Shown here one piece after another: positions 1 to 3,898 of a stretch of 5,674 nucleotides of DNA. Source of the stretch: Candidatus Scatousia excrementipullorum (GTDB lineage Bacteria; Cyanobacteriota; Vampirovibrionia; Gastranaerophilales; Gastranaerophilaceae); NCBI GenBank assembly GCA_017694215.1, contig JADIND010000068.1, positions 1 to 5,674 on the forward strand, written 5' to 3'. How positions within the stretch are numbered: the stretch's first letter is position 1; each line of letters opens with the position of its first letter. The notes under the pieces were generated by a model. It had not been told where the DNA came from and ran no database searches. It saw only the letters and a list, made by a program, of their open reading frames with translations. The translations under genes and the position numbers were made by a program.

Positions 1-246
1 TAGTACGAGAGGACCGGGAAGAGGGGACCTCCAGTGTACGGGTTATCCTGCCAAGGGTAAACGCCCGGTAGCTGTGTTCCAAGCGGATAAGTGCTGAAAG
101 CATATAAGTACGAAGCCCACCGTAAGATAAGATCTCTCATGACACAAGTCAGTAAGTCCCGTCGCAGAATACGACGTAGATAGGTCAGAGGTGTAAGAGT
201 GGCAACATTTTTAGCCGACTGATACTAATCGGACGAGGGCTTTTCC
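1..246 (+). rRNA. rrl: 23S ribosomal RNA, 3' end (partial)
   Basis: This is the last ~246 nt of the large-subunit rRNA; the 5' part lies outside the window. The universally conserved sarcin-ricin loop (AGTACGAGAGGACC, 2-15) is intact. It is the site where elongation factors contact the ribosome. Further 3' landmarks are GCCCGGTAGCTGTGTTCC (63-80), GATAAGTGCTGAAAGCAT (86-103) and the terminal GACTGATACTAATCGGACGAGGGC (217-240). The 3' end is placed near 246 by analogy with other bacterial 23S genes and is uncertain by a few bases. By comparison with the E. coli gene as I remember it, the window begins around position 2650. Seen in the sequence; identification is secure. Confidence 0.97.
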
Positions 247-342
247 TGAAAATTTTGGTAGAGGAAATAATACTGAAATAAGTAAGTTGTTGATTACGTA
301 GCTTATGATAATTATGCAATTTTGAGCGTACAGCGAAGGAAA

Positions 343-460
343 TCGCTGGTGTCCAAGAGTAAGGAAACCACCCGTTCCCATCCCGAACACGGTCGTAAAG
401 ACTTACTTCAGTGAAAATACTTGGCGGGCCACCGCCTGGGAAGATAACCCGATGCCAGCA
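343..460 (+). rRNA. rrf: 5S ribosomal RNA
   Basis: This is a complete 5S rRNA of about 118 nt, lying 96 nt after 23S with no tRNA in the spacer. The terminal helix I forms between GCTGGTG (346-352) and TGCCAGC (453-459), with two wobble pairs. The conserved loop CCCATCCCGAACACGG is at 377-392. The 5' start (CTGGTGTC) and the 3' end (GATGCCAGC) resemble cyanobacterial 5S genes (CCTGGTGTC / GACGCCAGG), which supports a cyanobacteria-related host. The ends are placed by helix I and could shift by 1-2 nt. The 23S-5S spacer (247-342) shows no gene, only a small hairpin that touches the 5S 5' end. Confidence 0.95.
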
Positions 461-470
461 ATAAAATTAG

Positions 471-506
471 AGAACCGAATGACGAGAGTTGTTCGGTTCT
501 TTTTTA
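471..506 (+). terminator. rRNA operon intrinsic terminator
   Basis: A perfect 9-bp stem, AGAACCGAA (471-479) with TTCGGTTCT (492-500), encloses a 12-nt loop and is followed by a T tract (500-505). It starts 10 nt after the 5S end, so it terminates the rRNA operon. Confidence 0.93.
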
Positions 507-551
507 TATTAAGTTGAGTGTAATTACGAACTTGACGAGCAATCGCAAACA

Positions 552-729
552 CCATGTCAACCTGAAAGTAATGAAGTTTTTGGTAATCTCAGATTACCGA
601 AACATTTTTGTTGTGGTAAATTTTAATTTACCACAACCTACTGTTCTGGTGTTTCACGGTCTATTATTGAGATTCAGAACAGTGACAATTTTCGTGAGCC
701 GCAGCGGTTAACGTTTGAGAATGACATGG
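552..729. repeat. Composite palindromic dispersed repeat (copy A)
   Basis: A 178-bp block is bounded by an 8-bp terminal inverted repeat, CCATGTCA (552-559) and TGACATGG (722-729). Inside are three more inverted repeats: 578-587/593-602 (a GGTAATCT-type palindrome), 610-620/627-637 (11-bp stem) and ACTGTTCTG 640-648 with CAGAACAGT 675-683 (9-bp perfect). Its right third (671-728) recurs in the same orientation at 3505-3562 with about five mismatches in 58 bp. A 65-codon ORF spanning 514-711 follows these palindromes and is not regarded as a gene. The architecture suggests a small non-coding dispersed or MITE-like element; no transposase is visible. Confidence 0.6.
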
Positions 730-746
730 AAAAATTATCTTGTCAG

Positions 747-790
747 CCCCCTCACCCTACCCCTCTCCCCAAAAAGGGGCGAGGGAGTAT
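747..790. repeat. GC-rich hairpin repeat, copy 1
   Basis: A C-rich arm (CCCCCTCACCCTACCCC) leads into a hairpin: CCCTCTCCCC (761-770), an AAAAA loop (771-775) and GGGGCGAGGG (776-785), with one internal mismatch. It is one of three copies in the window (see 841-880 and 3622-3664). It contrasts sharply with the AT-rich surroundings. In translation it gives Pro/Leu/Thr then Lys-Arg-Gly peptides, typical of spurious ORFs over this widespread repeat type. Confidence 0.75.
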
Positions 791-803
791 GGTAGCATGT
801 AGG

Positions 804-820
804 TTGGGCTTTCAGTCCAA
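804..820. repeat. Small hairpin between GC-rich repeats
   Basis: TTGGGCT (804-810) pairs with AGTCCAA (814-820) over a TTC loop, with one G-T wobble. It is preceded by GTAGG and followed by ACAAGG, resembling the GTAGG-TTGGGC-type dispersed hairpins of several bacteria. A 10-bp palindrome, GGAATATTCC, follows at 824-833. No gene is associated. Confidence 0.4.
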
Positions 821-840
821 CAAGGAATATTCCAATTCGC

Positions 841-880
841 CCCCCCTCACCCTCACCCCAAAAAGGGGCGAGGGAGTATT
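841..880. repeat. GC-rich hairpin repeat, copy 2
   Basis: The hairpin arms are CCCTCACCCC (850-859) and GGGGCGAGGG (865-874) around an AAAAA loop (860-864), with one internal mismatch. It starts about 94 bp after copy 1 and continues into the same GAGGGAGTAT flank. Compared with copies 1 and 3 it is shorter by one C-rich subunit in the left arm, as expected from slippage or recombination between subunits. Confidence 0.75.
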
Positions 881-1001
881 ATACCTTTCTGTCTGCTTTC
901 CTAACCCACTTATTGCGAGGGTGTATTGTAACAGAGGCGGCATTCAAATCCATAGTCCCTTCACTCTTGTTCTACCAGGAACTGTGTGGTAATGTTAAAA
1001 C

Positions 1002-1028
1002 AAAAAAAAGAGCCTTTAAGAAAGACTC
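1002..1028 (-). terminator. Orphan minus-strand intrinsic terminator
   Basis: On the minus strand, GAGTCTTT (1028-1021) pairs with AAAGGCTC (1017-1010) across a 3-nt CTT loop, with one G-U wobble, and is followed by eight T residues (1009-1002). It is as good as the other terminators in the window but no minus-strand gene precedes it. Confidence 0.7.
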
Positions 1029-1077
1029 GTTGGAATTAAGAATAGCTGGAAGTATGAAAAAGATTTTCACATTCAAT
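1003..1077 (-). ncRNA. Candidate ~75-nt small RNA
   Basis: On the minus strand, a promoter-like pair (TTGAAA, 17 nt, TTTAAT) predicts a start at about 1077, and a good intrinsic terminator ends the transcript near 1003. The predicted RNA would fold a 5' hairpin (1071-1064 with 1060-1053, 3-nt loop, one G-U pair), an unpaired purine/pyrimidine-mixed middle, and the 8-bp terminator stem with eight U residues. No protein gene lies upstream on this strand to explain the terminator. A short GTG ORF of about 32 codons runs through it but has no ribosome-binding site. No known RNA family is recognised; this is inference from architecture only. Confidence 0.33.
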
Positions 1078-1083
1078 ATATTA

Positions 1084-1112
1084 ATTAAATAAAAGAAATT
1101 TCACCCTTTCAA
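1084..1112 (-). promoter_or_regulatory. Candidate promoter of a minus-strand small RNA
   Basis: Read on the minus strand, TTGAAA (1112-1107) is separated by 17 nt from TTTAAT (1089-1084). This is a near-consensus sigma-70 layout with a predicted start near 1077. The region is AT-rich, so chance matches are possible. The main support is the strong terminator about 75 nt downstream on the same strand. Confidence 0.35.
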
Positions 1113-1135
1113 TCACCCAACCGGGTATTTTTTTG

Positions 1136-1141
1136 TATAAT
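1136..1141 (+). promoter_or_regulatory. -10 element (TATAAT) of the 1148 gene
   Basis: A perfect TATAAT hexamer ends 6 nt before the ATG at 1148, so the expected transcription start falls on the A of that start codon. No good -35 hexamer is visible at 16-18 nt spacing; a T7 run lies just upstream. Confidence 0.45.
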
Positions 1142-1147
1142 ATGTTT

Positions 1148-1591
1148 ATGGGAAGAAAATCAAAGAAAAATATTCATAGTTTAAGAAATAAAGTTATAGC
1201 TTTTATTTTTTCTTTATTTCTGATAGCAAGCGGTGTTTATTATATTACTCTTAATTATGTTCCGCAAAAGCTTTATGAAACGCAGGATATGCGTTCCGGA
1301 ATGAATGAAGCTTATTATGTCAGCCAGTGGTGCAGTGATGATTTCGGAAAGCGGGAGTTTGTTCTGTGGGACAATACAAGGGTGGATTGCTTAACCAAGG
1401 ATTATGCAATCGAATTTGATTTCGCTAAAAAATGGGCGGAAAGTATCGGGCAGGCTCTTTATTATGCAAAAATGACAGGTAAAAAGCCCGCTGTGACGTT
1501 GATTTTAACTCAGTTGGAAGATTATAAATATGTAAAAAGAATTGAGCGGCTTGATAACGGAATAAAAATTTTTCTGATAAAAGCGTATTAG
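1148..1591 (+). CDS. Membrane-anchored protein with PD-(D/E)XK nuclease-like domain
   Basis: A 147-residue protein. Residues 1-15 are strongly basic (MGRKSKKN...), 16-35 form one hydrophobic segment, and the rest is soluble, suggesting a single N-terminal anchor with the domain exported or on the outer face. The C-terminal part carries a pattern like the restriction-endonuclease fold: E70 (KREFVL), D80 (RVDCL), E89 and D91 (AIEFDF), K94/K95, then Q102-ALYYA, where a Gln/Tyr helix motif is seen in several such nucleases. The motif AIEFDFAKKWAESIGQAL is familiar from conserved hypothetical proteins; catalytic activity is not proven and the canonical Lys position is Asp here. Alternative starts are TTG 1133 and ATG 1142. 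I prefer 1148 because there is no Shine-Dalgarno sequence and TATAAT lies 6 nt upstream. The next gene follows after 35 nt but has its own promoter. Confidence 0.75.
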   Translation: MGRKSKKNIHSLRNKVIAFIFSLFLIASGVYYITLNYVPQKLYETQDMRSGMNEAYYVSQWCSDDFGKREFVLWDNTRVDCLTKDYAIEFDFAKKWAESIGQALYYAKMTGKKPAVTLILTQLEDYKYVKRIERLDNGIKIFLIKAY

Positions 1592-1592
1592 T

Positions 1593-1620
1593 TTGACTTT
1601 TTTGTGCTTATAGTTATAGA
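1593..1620 (+). promoter_or_regulatory. Promoter of the zinc-ribbon gene
   Basis: TTGACT (1593-1598), 16-nt spacer, TATAGA (1615-1620), then 6 nt to the ATG at 1627. It begins one base after the preceding stop codon. The predicted start coincides with the start codon, which fits a leaderless mRNA. Confidence 0.5.
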
Positions 1621-1626
1621 TATAGT

Positions 1627-1995
1627 ATGTTTTTACTTGATTTATTCCGAAGGAAAAAAGAGTGTCAGCATACAAAAGTTACTCCGGATAAGGATTTTTC
1701 ATACTGTCCGGATTGCGGCGAATTAATTGAAAACAGGTGGTATATCACTCGCTGTGCTTGCTGCGGCGTTAAATTAAAAGCTGTTATAAAAAATAATAAC
1801 GTAATACCGGATGAGCATTTTTGCCATAATTGCGGAAGTTCAAGGTTTCTTGTTGAAAGGGTTGATAAGATAAATTTTATAGATATAAATTATGCTGTAC
1901 TAGTTAAAGTTCCGGTGCATCCGTCTTTCGATGAAGTTACACAAAGCTGGATTGAAAGGCAGGTTTATACCGCACCGAAATTAATCAGAGGATAA
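1627..1995 (+). CDS. Small protein with two zinc-ribbon-like cysteine clusters
   Basis: A 122-residue hypothetical protein with no recognised family. It has two likely metal sites: C13-x-H15 with C27-x-x-C30 (the second half reads YCPDCG), and C43-x-x-C46 with C66-x-x-C69 (FCHNCG). Each CxxCG knuckle is typical of zinc ribbons. The N-terminus (MFLLDLFRRKKE) is short, hydrophobic then basic, and could be an amphipathic membrane contact; there is no clear signal peptide. The C-terminal ~50 residues lack cysteines. It could bind nucleic acid or protein, but nothing in the sequence decides this. The start has no Shine-Dalgarno sequence, and a promoter ends 6 nt upstream. It converges on spmB with only 4 nt between the stop codons and no visible terminator. 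Real gene: likely; function: unknown. Confidence 0.75.
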   Translation: MFLLDLFRRKKECQHTKVTPDKDFSYCPDCGELIENRWYITRCACCGVKLKAVIKNNNVIPDEHFCHNCGSSRFLVERVDKINFIDINYAVLVKVPVHPSFDEVTQSWIERQVYTAPKLIRG

Positions 1996-1999
1996 TATT

Positions 2000-2533
2000 T
2001 TAATACATAAGGCTGCAGACTGTTATTGCAACAATCATACTCACTGCATCTGCCAGCAGACCTACAAGAAGTGCGTAGCGTAATTTTTTTATTCCGACTG
2101 CACCGAAATATACTGCCAGAATATAGAATGTTGTTTCACTGCTTCCGACCATAACCGCAGATAGTGTTGTCGCATAATTTTCAGCACCCAGTGTGTGTGC
2201 AATATCCGAGAAAATTCCAAGTGCAGCTGAACCGGATAGCGGACGGACTATCATTATAGGTATAATGTCTGCAGGGACATTAAAATGTGCCAGTACAGGT
2301 GCAAAAATTTCTCCCGTGAGTTCTATTATTCCTGATGCCCTCAGCATCGAAATAGCAACAATTATCGCAACAAGATACGGGATTATGTTAACAGAAACCT
2401 TGAAGCCTTCTTTCGCTCCGTCTGTAAAAACTTCGTATATCGGAACTTTTTTTATAAGCCCCATTGTTAAAATTAAAATTATTATAAATGGTAACGCCCA
2501 GAGTGATATGAAATTCATTACGGAGTGAAACAT
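2000..2533 (-). CDS. spmB: Spore maturation protein B-like membrane protein
   Basis: A 177-residue integral membrane protein, matching the usual SpmB length (about 175-180). Hydrophobic segments lie near residues 9-27, 46-64, 90-108, 130-147 and 153-175. Family-like motifs are RPLSGSAALGIF (97-108) and GSSETTFYILAVYFG (130-144) of the nucleoside-recognition (Gate) domain. In Bacillus and Clostridium, SpmA and SpmB together are needed for full spore-core dehydration and heat resistance; homologues also occur in non-spore-formers, where their substrate is unknown. Here it is the second gene of a two-gene operon. Its ATG shares one base with the spmA stop (TGATG), and a strong Shine-Dalgarno sequence, AAGGAGG (2550-2544), lies 10 nt upstream inside spmA, so translation is probably coupled. 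Confidence 0.92.
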   Translation of the reverse strand: MFHSVMNFISLWALPFIIILILTMGLIKKVPIYEVFTDGAKEGFKVSVNIIPYLVAIIVAISMLRASGIIELTGEIFAPVLAHFNVPADIIPIMIVRPLSGSAALGIFSDIAHTLGAENYATTLSAVMVGSSETTFYILAVYFGAVGIKKLRYALLVGLLADAVSMIVAITVCSLMY

Positions 2534-3189
2534 CAGTTATTCCCCTCCTTATGTGTATTCAAATCACCATGTTCAGGTTTGACGGTTTTCTGATGAGGAG
2601 CAGTATTGCTTTGAGCTTTCCAGAATTTTTGAAAAATTTTAGCAAGAAATATTGCACTTATAAAAGAGATTGTTGTAACAAGCAGTGTCGGGGCTATGAT
2701 TGATGTCGGATTTTTGTAGCCGATTCCGATAAGGATTGCAATAACCGTTGCCGGCACAAGCTGAAATCCTGCTGTGTTCATAGCCAGAAACATACACATG
2801 GCATTTGAGGCAGATGTTTTATCCTTGTTATGTTTCTGCAGTTCCTCCATTGCTTTTATTCCGATTGGGGTTGCGGCATTGGTAAGCCCGAATGCGTTTG
2901 CGGAAAAACTCATCGCTATATCACCGATTGCCGGTGAATCTTCCGGAATTTCATTGAATAAACGTTTCGTTACCGGTTTTATAAGTTTTGCTATTATTTC
3001 AATAAGTCCGCATTGTTTTGCAATCTTCATCATGCCAAGCCAGAATGCCATAATTCCGATAAGCGAAAATGCAACTTTTACAGATAATTCAGCACCGGAT
3101 AGAATTGCATTTACAACATCGGTCAATCTGCCGTTTATTGCTCCTGCTATTATTGATATTACAATTAAAAAATAGAATATGTAATTCAT
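2533..3189 (-). CDS. spmA: Spore maturation protein A-like membrane protein
   Basis: A 218-residue integral membrane protein with several hydrophobic segments (about 3-19, 38-56, 136-157, 164-185). It has the SpmA/nucleoside-recognition signature GLTNAATPIGIKAMEELQ (101-118) and FLAMNTAGFQLVPAT (134-148), as in SpmA of spore-formers. It is about 20 residues longer than typical SpmA because of a polar C-terminal tail (190-218) rich in His, Lys, Asn and Gln. It forms an overlapping pair with spmB; the two families act together, probably as a membrane complex. There is no Shine-Dalgarno sequence before the ATG at 3189. A promoter (TTGACC, 17 nt, TTTAAT) ends 6 nt upstream, suggesting leaderless translation. 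No sporulation gene is present in the window, so a role other than sporulation is likely. Confidence 0.93.
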   Translation of the reverse strand: MNYIFYFLIVISIIAGAINGRLTDVVNAILSGAELSVKVAFSLIGIMAFWLGMMKIAKQCGLIEIIAKLIKPVTKRLFNEIPEDSPAIGDIAMSFSANAFGLTNAATPIGIKAMEELQKHNKDKTSASNAMCMFLAMNTAGFQLVPATVIAILIGIGYKNPTSIIAPTLLVTTISFISAIFLAKIFQKFWKAQSNTAPHQKTVKPEHGDLNTHKEGNN

Positions 3190-3195
3190 ATACCA

Positions 3196-3224
3196 ATTAA
3201 AGCATTAACAGCTCGAGCGGTCAA
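3196..3224 (-). promoter_or_regulatory. Promoter of spmAB
   Basis: On the minus strand: TTGACC (3224-3219), a 17-nt spacer, TTTAAT (3201-3196), then 6 nt (TGGTAT) to the spmA ATG. Both hexamers match consensus at 5 of 6 positions. It starts 4 nt after the stop codon of the upstream ORF. Confidence 0.6.
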
Positions 3225-3228
3225 TTTA

Positions 3229-3522
3229 TTAATCATCTTCTTCAGGTTGTTTTGCCTGAAACCATGGATAATCGTCTTTCATTTCCCAACCGTCAAATTC
3301 AATTAGTCTTGTGCAAGCATGACGTCTGCCCTGTGAATATATATCGGCATCATCAAAATTGCCTTTTAAACAGCCGTCCATTAATTGTTCTCTTGTTTTC
3401 GATTGAAAACTGCAGGATGATGTCACAAATTTAAATTTGTCATTAATTTTACATATACTGAATAAAAATGTTTGTTCAGTATCTCTCAATCTATATATGA
3501 AAAAGATTCTGAACAGTGACAA
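3229..3522 (-). pseudogene. Small acidic-tailed hypothetical ORF, likely 5'-truncated by a repeat
   Basis: The frame encodes up to 97 residues from a TTG at 3522, with no recognised family. The C-terminal half looks like genuine protein (a mixed-composition stretch containing RRHACTRLIEFDGWEMKDDY and ending in PEEDD). The first ~6 codons of the open frame, and another nine codons before the TTG back to a TGA stop at 3552-3550, lie inside the dispersed repeat at 3505-3562, so the natural N-terminus appears to be replaced. No Shine-Dalgarno sequence precedes any plausible start (TTG 3522, TTG 3489, or ATG inside). Either a remnant of a longer gene cut by the repeat, or a small gene with an unidentified internal start. 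The stop is 39 nt upstream of spmA, whose promoter fills the gap. Confidence 0.45.
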
Positions 3523-3562
3523 ATTTCGTGAGCCGCAGCGATTAATGTTTCAGAATGACATG
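3505..3562. repeat. Dispersed repeat (copy B, right part of the 552-729 element)
   Basis: This 58-bp segment matches 671-728 in the same orientation with about five mismatches, sharing CGTGAGCCGCAGCG and the TGACATG end. Here ATTCTGAA (3506-3513) and TTCAGAAT (3549-3556) form a perfect 8-bp inverted repeat, whereas in copy A two of these pairs are lost. The left two thirds of the composite element are absent. Confidence 0.75.
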
Positions 3563-3570
3563 CGAAAAAT

Positions 3571-3595
3571 CCCCCTTTACAAAAAGTGGGCTAAG
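3571..3595. repeat. CCCCCTTTAC-type repeat, copy 1
   Basis: CCCCCTTTACAAAAAGTGGG followed by CTAAG. It recurs at 3736-3763, in the same orientation, and both copies form C-run/G-run hairpins. It sits directly after the copy B repeat, separating it from the GC-rich hairpin. Confidence 0.55.
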
Positions 3596-3621
3596 CCTTT
3601 GCCTCACTTTTATTATCTCCG

Positions 3622-3664
3622 CCCCCTCACCCTAACCCTCTCCCCAAAAAGGGGCGATGGAATA
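3622..3664. repeat. GC-rich hairpin repeat, copy 3
   Basis: Arms CCCTCTCCCC (3636-3645) and GGGGCGATGG (3651-3660) around an AAAAA loop, with two mismatches in the stem, so it is more decayed than copies 1 and 2. As at 747, it follows the dispersed repeat in the same order and orientation. Confidence 0.75.
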
Positions 3665-3673
3665 CTTTGCGTC

Positions 3674-3694
3674 ATTGCGGGCATGACCCGCAAT
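3674..3694. repeat. ATTGCGGG hairpin
   Basis: A perfect 8-bp stem, ATTGCGGG (3674-3681) with CCCGCAAT (3687-3694), around a CATGA loop. It resembles short dispersed hairpins of the GTCATTGCGGG type found in many bacterial genomes. Confidence 0.5.
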
Positions 3695-3735
3695 CGCACA
3701 ATCGCTGCAACATTACAAAAGCTCCCCCTTCCATT

Positions 3736-3778
3736 CCCTCCTTTACAAAAAGGGGGCTTAGGGTCAAGCCTTTTTGTA
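3736..3778. repeat. CCCCCTTTAC-type repeat, copy 2, with inverted repeat
   Basis: CCCTCCTTTACAAAAAGGGG followed by GCTTAGGG resembles 3571-3595. TACAAAAAGG (3744-3753) also pairs perfectly with CCTTTTTGTA (3769-3778), giving a 10-bp inverted repeat with a 15-nt centre. Confidence 0.5.
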
Positions 3779-3841
3779 TATTGTTCATCATCACCCTTTG
3801 CCATTCATATAATGGCACTTATCAGCTTTTATTTGAATTGC

Positions 3842-3881
3842 AAAAAAGAAAGTCCGGGAAATTTTCCGGACTTTCTTTTTT
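3842..3881 (-). terminator. Terminator of the nusG-rplK-rplA operon
   Basis: A perfect 16-bp inverted repeat (3842-3857 with 3866-3881, core AAGTCCGG/CCGGACTT) with an 8-nt loop lies 18 nt after the rplA stop. A- and T-tracts flank the core, so on the minus strand the stem is followed by a T run (3847-3842). The symmetry would let it also work from the other strand. Confidence 0.93.
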
Positions 3882-3898
3882 ATCAGTTTTATTTTTTA

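Noticed and set aside
247..342. tRNA in the 23S-5S spacer
   Set aside because: No cloverleaf, T-loop (GGTTCRA) or acceptor stem is visible in the 96-nt spacer.
514..711. 65-codon + strand ORF after the rRNA terminator
   Set aside because: It runs through stacked palindromes of a dispersed repeat, has no ribosome-binding site and no protein-like pattern.
747..880. CRISPR-like array from the repeated GC-rich units
   Set aside because: Only two nearby copies, with unequal arms and no regular spacers or cas genes; they are dispersed hairpins that also occur at 3622.
726..992. 88-codon + strand ORF
   Set aside because: It is a translation of two GC-rich hairpin repeats (Pro-rich then Lys-Arg-Gly peptides), a common spurious ORF type.
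1115..1134. Possible + strand terminator before the 1148 gene (ACCC/GGGT with a T7 run)
   Set aside because: The stem is only 4 bp, too weak to call; the T run may just be part of the AT-rich promoter region.
2774..3175. 133-codon + strand ORF opposite spmA
   Set aside because: It is the antisense shadow of a conserved membrane protein gene; spmA has clear family motifs.
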